Shown here one piece after another: positions 57,210 through 64,000 of a DNA stretch of 64,000 nt. Source of the DNA: Sulfitobacter undariae. GTDB taxonomy: Bacteria; Pseudomonadota; Alphaproteobacteria; Rhodobacterales; Rhodobacteraceae. The notes below the pieces were generated by a model. It did not search any database. It was not told the DNA's origin and saw only the letters and a list, made by a program, of their open reading frames with translations. The DNA is taken from NCBI RefSeq assembly GCF_014196805.1, contig NZ_JACIEI010000004.1, forward strand, positions 124,001-188,000, read 5' to 3'. Every line of letters begins with the position of its first letter. The first letter of the stretch is position 1. Made by a program: the position numbers and the translations under genes.

Positions 57210-58694
57210 ATGCTCTGGTCCCTGATCAAAATCATCTTTTTCATTGGCGTTGTTGGCGCGTTGGCGTGGGGGGCGGGTGTTCTTCTGGAAGCAGATGGCG
57301 GACTGCAAATCCGCGCTTTTGGCTATGAATTAAATCCGGGTCCGTTGGAATCGGTTCTGCTTCTGGTGCTGCTTGTCTTTGCGGTTTGGGTACTTCTCAA
57401 GGCGCTGGCGCTGCTTTTGGCGTGCTGGAAATTCCTGAATGGGGATGAAACTGCGCTGTCGCGTTATTTTGACCGCAACCGCGAGCGTAAGGGTTTTGAT
57501 GCGTTGTCCGAGGGTCTGATGGCTTTGGCCAGCGGCGAGGGGCGTGTGGCGATGGCCAAGGCCGCTAAAGCCGATAAATATCTGAACAAGCCAGAGCTGA
57601 CTAATCTTCTGGTCGCACAAGCGGCTGAAATGGCGGGCGACACGCGCACAGCCGAAGCGACTTACCGCAAGCTGGTTGAAAACGAACAGACCCGTTTTGT
57701 CGGTATTCGTGGGATCATGAAGCAAAAACTGGCGGCAGGTGATAAAGAAGTTGCCCTGCAATTTGCTGAAAAAGCCTTTGCGCTGAAACCAAAGCACGAA
57801 GAAACGGGCGATATCCTGCTGCGCCTTCAGGCCGAAAAAGAAGATTGGACTGGCGCACGTAAAACCCTGAACGCCAAGCTGCGCAATGGCCAGTTGCCGC
57901 GCGATGTTCACAAGCGCCGCGATGCTGTTCTGGCCTTGTCCGAAGCCAAAGAATTGATCGCTGATGACAGCTCAATCGAGAAACGCGAAGCGGCGATTGA
58001 AGCAAACCGTCTGTCACCGGATCTGATTCCTGCTGCCGTGATGGCCGCAAATCAATATATTGAGCAAGGCAAGCCGCGTTACGCAGCCCGTGTGTTGAAA
58101 AAAGCTTGGGAGGCGCGCCCGCATCCTGATCTCGCAGCGGCCTTTGCCGCAATCGCCCCTGATGAAACACCCGTTGCACGGATCAAACGCTTTACGGCAC
58201 TGACAAAAGTGAAGGTCGATCACCCCGAGACGAAAATGCTGCTGGCCGAATTGAACATCGCAAACGAAGATTTTCCGGCTGCCCGCCGTGCGTTGGGTAA
58301 TCTGGTAGAAACTGATCCTGATGCACGTTCTGTGACATTGATGGCTGCGATTGAACGCGGCGAGGGCGCGTCTGATACGGTTGTAAAAGGCTGGCTGGCG
58401 CGTGCAATTGCTGTGCCACGCGGCCCGCAGTGGATTTGCGACAACTGCCAGCACATTCATAATGAATGGAAGCCGATCTGCGAAAACTGTTCCAGCTTTG
58501 ATACATTGGAATGGAAGCGCCCACCGCTGTCCGAGGTCGCCATGCCTGCGGGTGTGCAGATGTTGCCGCTGATCGTTGGTGCGCTGGAAGAGAGTAAAGC
58601 AGTGCCAACTCACGGGAATGAGGGCATTGAAGATGCGGAGATCATCGACGCCGAAACATTACCTGACGTAGACAGCACTACGGCCAAAACTTAA
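57210..58694 (+). CDS. hemY: HemY-type TPR protein with C-terminal four-cysteine knuckle
   Basis: This is not the oxidase called HemY in Bacillus but the proteobacterial HemY_N/TPR protein, a membrane protein associated with tetrapyrrole metabolism whose exact role is unclear. The 494 residues have two N-terminal membrane helices (about 5-25 and 45-67), TPR-like helices (about 100-390) and, unusually clear, a zinc-knuckle-like C410-x2-C413-x10-C424-x2-C427 near the end. It follows the mitofilin-like gene by 10 bases. Confidence 0.87.
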   Translation: MLWSLIKIIFFIGVVGALAWGAGVLLEADGGLQIRAFGYELNPGPLESVLLLVLLVFAVWVLLKALALLLACWKFLNGDETALSRYFDRNRERKGFDALSEGLMALASGEGRVAMAKAAKADKYLNKPELTNLLVAQAAEMAGDTRTAEATYRKLVENEQTRFVGIRGIMKQKLAAGDKEVALQFAEKAFALKPKHEETGDILLRLQAEKEDWTGARKTLNAKLRNGQLPRDVHKRRDAVLALSEAKELIADDSSIEKREAAIEANRLSPDLIPAAVMAANQYIEQGKPRYAARVLKKAWEARPHPDLAAAFAAIAPDETPVARIKRFTALTKVKVDHPETKMLLAELNIANEDFPAARRALGNLVETDPDARSVTLMAAIERGEGASDTVVKGWLARAIAVPRGPQWICDNCQHIHNEWKPICENCSSFDTLEWKRPPLSEVAMPAGVQMLPLIVGALEESKAVPTHGNEGIEDAEIIDAETLPDVDSTTAKT

Positions 58695-58712
58695 CGCCCC
58701 GTGCAAACTCTT

Positions 58713-58738
58713 TAGCGTCCCATGTATTTGGGGCGCTA
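58713..58738 (+). terminator. Hairpin terminator after hemY
   Basis: A 9-pair stem (tagcgtccc / ggggcgcta, with one T-G pair) and an 8-base loop is followed by ggatttttgattgc, a broken T-run. It probably ends the hemD-hemY transcript. Confidence 0.6.
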
Positions 58739-58796
58739 GGGATTTTTGATTGCTATTTTTTCAATTGTGATCGCAAGTCAGCAGCATTCTTAGTCT

Positions 58797-58872
58797 GTTA
58801 GGTGGTTAAGGGAAGCCTGTCAGGCGGTGAGGATTGCGCGAAAAGCTTGTGGCGGGTATAGCGCCACCTAAC
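58797..58872 (+). promoter_or_regulatory. Possible structured leader upstream of dapD
   Basis: A perfect 9-base inverted repeat, gttaggtgg (58797-58805) and ccacctaac (58864-58872), encloses 58 bases that can form inner hairpins (gcc-tgtca-ggc and ggcg-ggtatag-cgcc). The last can pair in competition with the outer stem. It ends 15 bases before the ribosome-binding site of dapD. I cannot match it to a known riboswitch class. Confidence 0.4.
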
Positions 58873-58897
58873 CCTTCTTACTTACCGGAGTTCCAAC

Positions 58898-59725
58898 ATG
58901 TCCAATGCCCAGCTTGAAACCGCAATCGAGGCCGCGTGGGAAAACCGCGACGGCATCACACCAGCCACCACAGGTGAAACCCGTGACGCCATCGAAGCGA
59001 CACTGGCCGCACTTGATACAGGCAAGCTGCGCGTCGCAGAAAAGCAGGCCAGCGGCGATTGGCATGTAAACCAATGGGCGAAAAAGGCTGTGCTGTTGGG
59101 TTTCCGTATCAAGGACATGGAAATGCAGAGCGGTGGCCCACAAGGCAGCAGCTGGTGGGACAAAGTTGACAGCAAGTTCATGGGCTGGGGCGAAGAGCAG
59201 TGGAAAGAAGCAGGTTTTCGCGCTGTGCCAAACTGTGTCGTGCGTAAATCAGCCTATATCGCGCCCGGCGTTGTATTGATGCCCTCTTTCGTGAACCTGG
59301 GTGCCTATGTCGATACAGGCACGATGGTTGATGCATGGGCCACTGTTGGGTCTTGTGCGCAAATCGGTAAAAACGTGCACCTGTCAGGCGGTGTTGGTAT
59401 CGGTGGCGTGCTGGAGCCGATGCAGGCTGGTCCGACAATCATCGAAGATAACTGCTTTATCGGCGCACGCTCCGAAGTTGTTGAAGGTTGCATCATCCGT
59501 GAAGGTTCGGTTCTGGGTATGGGCGTTTACATCGGCCAGTCGACCAAAATTCTGGACCGCGACACAGGCGAAGTCACTTACGGTGAAGTGCCTGCTGGTT
59601 CGGTTGTTGTGGCAGGGTCTATGCCCTCCAAAAACGGTGTGAACCTGTATTGTGCGGTGATCGTAAAGCGAGTCGATGAAAAGACCCGCTCCAAAACATC
59701 CATCAATGAATTGCTGCGCGACTGA
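58898..59725 (+). CDS. dapD: Tetrahydrodipicolinate N-succinyltransferase
   Basis: DapD succinylates tetrahydrodipicolinate in the succinylase branch of lysine and diaminopimelate synthesis. The 275-residue protein has a helical N-terminal domain and a C-terminal left-handed beta helix of hexapeptide repeats (e.g. [20 protein letters not shown]), with [14 protein letters not shown] and [11 protein letters not shown]. dapE, three genes downstream, catalyses the matching desuccinylation. The ribosome-binding site is ccggag. Confidence 0.97.
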   Translation: MSNAQLETAIEAAWENRDGITPATTGETRDAIEATLAALDTGKLRVAEKQASGDWHVNQWAKKAVLLGFRIKDMEMQSGGPQGSSWWDKVDSKFMGWGEEQWKEAGFRAVPNCVVRKSAYIAPGVVLMPSFVNLGAYVDTGTMVDAWATVGSCAQIGKNVHLSGGVGIGGVLEPMQAGPTIIEDNCFIGARSEVVEGCIIREGSVLGMGVYIGQSTKILDRDTGEVTYGEVPAGSVVVAGSMPSKNGVNLYCAVIVKRVDEKTRSKTSINELLRD

Positions 59726-60081
59726 TGCGCTTTGCCCTGCTAGTGATCGCGGCGTCAGTGATGGCATCCGCTACATGGGCAGGGCCCTATGATGGCCGCT
59801 ATCGCCCTGATCATCCTTCGGGCGATAGCTGGGATTGCAAAAGCATCGGCAAAGAAGGTGGCGCAGTTTTGCTAACCACTAACATCTTTTTCGCGCTGGG
59901 CAGTCGCTGTACGTTGCGTGATCCGGTCGCCGTCAGCGGTATGGAGGCGACTCTGTACAACGCCATATGCCGCAGCGACGGTGAACCATGGCACAGGCGG
60001 ATCATGATTATGCGCACGGATACAGGCATCGCAGTGATCCAGAAAGGCGCACGGATGAGCAAGCTGCGCAAATGCGAATGA
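59725..60081 (+). CDS. Small secreted four-cysteine protein of unknown function
   Basis: This 118-residue product has a signal peptide ([19 protein letters not shown]) and four cysteines (C38, C62, C82, C117), consistent with two disulfides in the periplasm. Its ATG shares one base with the dapD stop (TGATG), so it is translationally coupled to dapD. I do not recognise a named family. Confidence 0.75.
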   Translation: MRFALLVIAASVMASATWAGPYDGRYRPDHPSGDSWDCKSIGKEGGAVLLTTNIFFALGSRCTLRDPVAVSGMEATLYNAICRSDGEPWHRRIMIMRTDTGIAVIQKGARMSKLRKCE

Positions 60082-60157
60082 CGCGGCCCGCTTGAGGCTT
60101 TTCAATCAGCGCCCAAGCGACTAGGTGTTGCCCCGATACTCCATGAGGCGCACCGAT

Positions 60158-60496
60158 ATGTCTGACACTCCCAAACCCAAAAAGCCGTCCCGCCAGCAGG
60201 TCTTTACGCTGTTGGTCGAAATCGGCCGCAAAGCAGGCGACGGATTGCCTGACAAGGCCACGGGTGCTGCGCTTATGTGTTTTGCCTCAGGGATTGATGA
60301 GGCCGAAGCCGTGCGCGAGACTGTTGCCATCCTCAAGCAAGCAGATACTGCGCCGCTGGATGTAACAGGATATGGCACATTGGCCGAACGTGAAGAAGAA
60401 GGTCACGAGATCGACGCCGAAGAGCGCGCTTTGATGCAACGCGCTCTTGACGAGAATTCAGTCATTGTGGCGCAAATGACTCCGTTTTTTGACTAA
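60158..60496 (+). CDS. Conserved small cytoplasmic protein, function unknown
   Basis: This 112-residue protein has a basic N-terminus (SDTPKPKKPSRQQ) and an acidic, mostly helical remainder (LAEREEEGHEIDAEERALMQRAL). It has no signal peptide or membrane helix. The ATG at 60158 has gaggcg nine bases upstream; ATGs at 60143 and 60125 are also in frame. It is on the dapD strand, 76 bases after the previous gene, and ends two bases before the convergent Hint gene. I do not recognise the family. Confidence 0.65.
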   Translation: MSDTPKPKKPSRQQVFTLLVEIGRKAGDGLPDKATGAALMCFASGIDEAEAVRETVAILKQADTAPLDVTGYGTLAEREEEGHEIDAEERALMQRALDENSVIVAQMTPFFD

Positions 60497-60498
60497 CC

Positions 60499-61593
60499 CT
60501 ATGCTGCGCGGCGGTCAGCCAGATAGACAGCTTCAAAACGTTTAAGAACCCGATGTGCAGGCGCGCCGTGTTCGGGCAGGTCATTCCTGTCGATGCCAAA
60601 CATCACACTCGAGGCGAGTTTATGCGTGTCACGGCGAATGCGCCCGATGTACATGCTTTCCATTGCGGCACCGGCTGCAAGGATCGGTTCGTGATTTGGC
60701 AGGATCAGTTGAGTGTATTGGATCAGGTGGCTGGGCGGTTCGATACGCGCCGCAAATCCGTTCACCAGATTTCGCGCAGGGGTGAGCACCTTTTCACATG
60801 AAAACAGGTACTCCACTTCTGGCCCATCAATCACCACATGTTGTTCGGGGGCGATGATGATGTCGTCTTGCAGGCCAAAATAGGGCGCGCGCATACGGAT
60901 CGGGGCAAAGCTGCCCCTTGCGGGAACCGTGCGTGTGATAGATTGCAGCACAGGCACCACTTCGCCATCCGCAGTATAAACGGTATCACCGCGTTTTAAG
61001 GTTGCCGCGTTGCGGTATCCCCACGGGGTCGCGATTGGCGTATCAGGTGACAAGGTGGGGCTGACGCCAATCGGCTCGATCTGGTTGGAGAGGGCCGCAA
61101 AAACCACTTCGGGCGCGTAATCATGCGTGCCGCGCCCCAACATCAAATCGCGTAAATCCTCTAGAGTGAGCGGCAGAGGGTTTTCAACGGGAACACTGAT
61201 CACCGCACCATCGCCGACTTGCTCCATCGTCAGGCGGCCCCACTTGTAGGTGATATCCCAAGAATATGTCAGGCGCAGTGTTTCAGCGCGGCCCGTGTTT
61301 TTGTGGGCGATTGCAGCATGGGTGACAGTGTTACCCTGCACATGCACCATCGACACGCCCCCACCGGGGATGGCTTGAAACACCAGACTGCGGTGTGTCG
61401 GATGGGGGTTGGTAAAGCCAAACAAGGCCTGTGGCTTGGTCTCGCCGGAAAGCTGCGTTTCAAATACGATACTGCCGCGGTTCAGGGTCTGGCCCGCAAC
61501 ATCTGCCACAATCGGAGAGCTGCGTTTTTCGTGTCCAAGCCCATTCAGAGACAGGCGGCGATCATCGTGATCGGTCAAAGCAAGCCAAGTCAT
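60499..61593 (-). CDS. Hint-domain protein lacking the nucleophilic cysteine
   Basis: The 364-residue protein has an N-terminal beta-rich domain (about 1-165) of unknown type and a C-terminal Hint (hedgehog/intein) fold: LSPDTPIATPWGYRNAATLKRGDTVYT, IIAPEQHVVIDG with H252, and ILPNHEPILAAGAAMES. Where self-splicing or autoprocessing Hint domains begin with Cys (or Ser), this one has L181 followed by S182; its only cysteine is C266. Activity may therefore be lost or different. It has no signal peptide. It sits inside the dap region but on the opposite strand. Confidence 0.78.
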   Translation of the reverse strand: MTWLALTDHDDRRLSLNGLGHEKRSSPIVADVAGQTLNRGSIVFETQLSGETKPQALFGFTNPHPTHRSLVFQAIPGGGVSMVHVQGNTVTHAAIAHKNTGRAETLRLTYSWDITYKWGRLTMEQVGDGAVISVPVENPLPLTLEDLRDLMLGRGTHDYAPEVVFAALSNQIEPIGVSPTLSPDTPIATPWGYRNAATLKRGDTVYTADGEVVPVLQSITRTVPARGSFAPIRMRAPYFGLQDDIIIAPEQHVVIDGPEVEYLFSCEKVLTPARNLVNGFAARIEPPSHLIQYTQLILPNHEPILAAGAAMESMYIGRIRRDTHKLASSVMFGIDRNDLPEHGAPAHRVLKRFEAVYLADRRAA

Positions 61594-61922
61594 TCAAGCC
61601 ACCCCGCGAGCGGCAGTGGCATTGCGCACTGATTCTGTTCTGTTTGTTGACGTTACTATCATATCACTGCCTCAAACCATTCAAGTGAAACAGCGCAAGC
61701 CAATGATGGATATGGGGATTTCCCCATCCGGTCACGTTCGTTTTACGAACCTATCCACCCCTGTTTTCAGGTGATGGAACTGCTTTAGCCCTGCCTCGGG
61801 TCATTTATTATGCGGGTACGGTAGCACAATCGCGCTGGAATTGAACCGCGATTTAGGGGGGCTGGCACTTTTACGCCACAAGAGGGATAAGGTGCGTAAA
61901 CCGCTATAGGAGCCCTGATCCC
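61594..61922. other. Intergenic region between the Hint gene and dapE
   Basis: This 329-base divergent gap must contain promoters for both genes. It has short inverted motifs (ttcgttttacgaa near 61738 and cctgttttcagg near 61758) and the ribosome-binding site agga before dapE. I see no ORF, tRNA or clear operator. Confidence 0.5.
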
Positions 61923-63077
61923 ATGTCGAAATTCACCCCAGTTGATCCCGTTGAACTGACCGCCGCTTTGGTGCGCTGCCCTTCTGTCACCCCCGCAGAT
62001 GCAGGCGCGCAGGATATTCTGTATGATCTACTGAGCGAGGCAGGTTTTACCTGTGCATGGGCGGAACGTGGCGGCATCCGCAATCTGTTTGCGCGTTGGG
62101 GCAGCCAAGGCAACACGCGCAGCTTTGGTTTTAACGGCCACACGGATGTTGTGCCAATTGGCGACGAAGCGGCATGGAGCATGCCGCCCTTTGGCGCTGA
62201 AATCAAAGATGGAATCATGTATGGTCGCGGCACCACGGATATGAAATCGGGTGTAGCCGCCTTTGCCGCCGCCGCTGTTGATTTTGTGAAAACGACTCCG
62301 CCGGACGGTTCTATCGTGATCACGATCACCGGCGATGAAGAAGGCGACGCCATTGATGGCACCACCGCCTTGCTTGAGTACATGGAAAACAACGGCGAGC
62401 GGATGGACGTCTGTCTGGTCGGAGAGCCGACCTGCCCGAACACTATGGGCGAGATGATTAAAATCGGGCGCCGCGGGTCTATGACGATCAAGTTCCGTGT
62501 TGTGGGCAAGCAAGGTCACTCTGCCTATCCCCACCGCGCCAATAATCCGCTGCCTGCCATGATGCGTTTGATGGATCGTTTGGCCAGCCATGAGTTGGAC
62601 ACAGGCACCGATCATTTCGACGCCTCCACACTGGCAGTCGTAACAGTGGATACGGGTAACCCGGCCTCCAACGTCATTCCGGCAGAATGTGCGGCGACGG
62701 TGAATATCCGTTTTAACGATTCCCATTCCGGCGCCAGCCTGAGCGAGTGGATCGAGAACGAAGTGGCAGCCATTCGCGAGGCGTTTGGCGTGCAGATCGA
62801 AACACAGGTAAAAATCTCGGGAGAGAGCTTTATCACTCCTCCGGGTGATTTGTCCTCAATGGTTGCCGGTGCTGTTGAGGCGGTAACAGGTGTCGCGCCT
62901 GAATTGTCCACTACAGGCGGTACTTCGGATGCGCGGTTTGTGAAATCACATTGCCCAGTGGTTGAGTTTGGCCTTGTCGGGCAGTCGATGCATCAGGTGG
63001 ATGAACATGTCCGCGTTGAACATATCGAGCAGCTGAAAACCATCTATACCCGCATCTTGCAGGACTATTTTGCATGA
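61923..63077 (+). CDS. dapE: Succinyl-diaminopimelate desuccinylase
   Basis: DapE removes succinate from N-succinyl-LL-diaminopimelate, giving LL-DAP for lysine and peptidoglycan. The 384-residue M20 metallopeptidase has zinc ligands H73/D75 in NGHTDVVP, D106 in [10 protein letters not shown], catalytic E139/E140 in [11 protein letters not shown] and [15 protein letters not shown] in the lid domain. It overlaps the GNAT gene by four bases. Confidence 0.97.
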   Translation: MSKFTPVDPVELTAALVRCPSVTPADAGAQDILYDLLSEAGFTCAWAERGGIRNLFARWGSQGNTRSFGFNGHTDVVPIGDEAAWSMPPFGAEIKDGIMYGRGTTDMKSGVAAFAAAAVDFVKTTPPDGSIVITITGDEEGDAIDGTTALLEYMENNGERMDVCLVGEPTCPNTMGEMIKIGRRGSMTIKFRVVGKQGHSAYPHRANNPLPAMMRLMDRLASHELDTGTDHFDASTLAVVTVDTGNPASNVIPAECAATVNIRFNDSHSGASLSEWIENEVAAIREAFGVQIETQVKISGESFITPPGDLSSMVAGAVEAVTGVAPELSTTGGTSDARFVKSHCPVVEFGLVGQSMHQVDEHVRVEHIEQLKTIYTRILQDYFA

Positions 63078-63490
63078 TCACGATTTCTAAAACCGAAGAC
63101 AGGCAAGCCTGCTATGATCTGCGCCATAAGGTGTTTGTAGAAGAGCAAGGTTATTCTGCCGAGGGCGAAATCGACGCGTTAGACCCTGTTAGCCACCATC
63201 TGCTGGGGCTTGATGGCGATACGCCTGTTGCCACCGCGCGGGTCTATCTGGAAGGCGATACGGCCAAGATTGGCCGCGTCTGCGTGAGTGAGTCCCAGCG
63301 TGGCACTGGCTTGGGCGCTGAGTTGATCAAAGCGGCTGTTGTTTTGGCGCAAGAGCTGGGGGCCACCCGCGCAGCGTTGGGTGCGCAGGTTTATGCAATC
63401 GGCTTTTACGGTAAGCTGGGGTTTGAACCTTACGGCGATGTCTATGCCGACGAAGGTGAACCCCATCAGATGATGGCAAGAACTCTGTGA
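63074..63490 (+). CDS. GNAT N-acetyltransferase, ElaA-like
   Basis: This 138-residue acetyltransferase has [17 protein letters not shown], a recognisable ElaA-type start, and the acetyl-CoA loop [12 protein letters not shown], then [12 protein letters not shown]. The substrate is unknown. It is coupled to dapE (ATGA overlap) and to the next gene (GTGA overlap). Confidence 0.88.
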   Translation: MITISKTEDRQACYDLRHKVFVEEQGYSAEGEIDALDPVSHHLLGLDGDTPVATARVYLEGDTAKIGRVCVSESQRGTGLGAELIKAAVVLAQELGATRAALGAQVYAIGFYGKLGFEPYGDVYADEGEPHQMMARTL

Positions 63491-64000
63491 AACCCACACT
63501 GGTTGTGATGCTAAAAGAACCACGGCCGGGGCGCGTCAAGACGCGGTTGGGACGTGACATCGGAATGGTCGCCGCCGCGTGGTGGTTTCGACATCAGGTG
63601 CGGCGGCTGTTGCGGCGGATCACTGATCCGCGTTGGACAGTTGTACTGGCCGTTGCGCCAGACCGTGCTGGCATGACGTCACGTGTCTGGCCTGCGCATT
63701 TGCCGCGTGTCCCGCAAGGGGGCGGCGATCTGGGGGATCGGATGGGACGCGCGTTGCGCAATGCGCCTGTTGGCCCCGTTTGTGTGATTGGCGGGGACAT
63801 TCCCGATATTAACGCGGATCGGATTGCCGAGGCATTCAAGGCGCTGGGCGCCCATGACGCGGTGTTTGGCCCTGCGGATGATGGGGGGTATTGGCTCATC
63901 GGGTTGCGGCGGCGCCGTGCCGTGCCACCAAGCCTCTTCTCTGGGGTGCGTTGGTCTACTGAACACGCGCTAAAGGATACCGAGGCGACGTTATCAGGCC
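63487..64000 (+). CDS. DUF2064 / TIGR04282-type glycosyltransferase-fold protein, 3' end cut by the window edge
   Basis: An open frame starts at GTG 63487 ([21 protein letters not shown]), overlapping the GNAT stop as GTGA, and runs off the window without a stop. It shows VIGGDIPDI and DAVFGPADDGGYWLIGL, the nucleotide-sugar-like motifs of this family. Some members act in arsenosugar synthesis, but the family is broader. About 171 residues are visible. Confidence 0.85.
   Translation, partial: MKPTLVVMLKEPRPGRVKTRLGRDIGMVAAAWWFRHQVRRLLRRITDPRWTVVLAVAPDRAGMTSRVWPAHLPRVPQGGGDLGDRMGRALRNAPVGPVCVIGGDIPDINADRIAEAFKALGAHDAVFGPADDGGYWLIGLRRRRAVPPSLFSGVRWSTEHALKDTEATLSG

Noticed and set aside
58797-58840. 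Resemblance of ttaagggaagcc ... ggtgagg to part of a cobalamin riboswitch
   Set aside because: The rest of that riboswitch, including the B12 box and the central junction sequences, is absent, and the segment is far too short.
61821-61860. Minus-strand sequence ggttcaattcca resembling a tRNA T-arm
   Set aside because: The flanking bases do not form a five-pair T-stem, and no anticodon arm or acceptor stem can be drawn around it.

Overview
This window is chromosomal DNA from an alphaproteobacterium, most likely a member of the Roseobacter group (Rhodobacterales). That placement is inferred from family content and gene order: RegB-SenC-RegA redox control, a TsaE-AmgK-MurU-AddB-AddA-TrxA cluster, a mitofilin-like/HemY pair next to hemD, and an origin with nearby parABS instead of an adjacent dnaA. 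Nearly all of it is compact housekeeping DNA with many 1-, 4- and 8-base gene overlaps. I see no rRNA, tRNA, CRISPR array, insertion sequence, prophage or restriction/defence island.

The central landmark is a probable chromosomal origin (24063-24469) between hemJ (minus) and maf (plus). It is AT-rich and holds two perfect DnaA boxes, several one-mismatch boxes and an inverted repeat. Left of it the genes run leftward (hemJ, rho, mnmE, mnmG, rsmG, parA, parB); right of it they run rightward (maf, aroE, coaE, dnaQ), as expected where two replication forks diverge. Perfect parS palindromes lie inside rsmG (18980) and across the start of mnmG (20873); a third site matching the looser consensus lies inside addB (38773).

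Layout. 1-5.8 kb: a cut-off Nudix gene, a response-regulator/PP2C phosphatase divergent from an Hpt protein, an SDR, ilvA and argG. 5.8-9.7 kb: a leftward maeB-ribokinase-sulfotransferase-like operon. 9.8-16.7 kb: mutS, grpE, hrcA, rph, rdgB, hemW. 16.7-27.2 kb: the parAB/mnm/rho/oriC/maf-dnaQ replication region. 27.2-34.8 kb: secB, fxsA, a Tim44-like gene, mltA, smr, an MFS carrier, hslUV and a kinase-like gene. 34.8-45.2 kb: a long leftward run with a PAS protein, tsaE, amgK, murU, addB, addA and trxA. 45.3-48 kb: regB, senC, regA. 48-55.1 kb: GNAT, HD phosphohydrolase, a small secreted protein, ahcY, an extensin-like protein, DUF2853, EVE, YCII, gpsA, tsaD. 55.2-64 kb: hemD, mitofilin-like, hemY, dapD, two unknown small genes, a Hint protein, dapE, GNAT and a cut-off DUF2064 gene.

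I did not find a convincing undescribed multi-gene system. The points most worth a second look are the oriC/parS architecture, including partition and initiator sites embedded in coding sequence; an apparent 7-base insertion that moves the natural ATG of mltA out of frame; a terminator-like hairpin inside the start of the extensin-like gene; a Hint-domain protein lacking its nucleophilic cysteine; a possible structured leader before dapD; and a kinase-less PAS protein beside the redox sensor gene regB.
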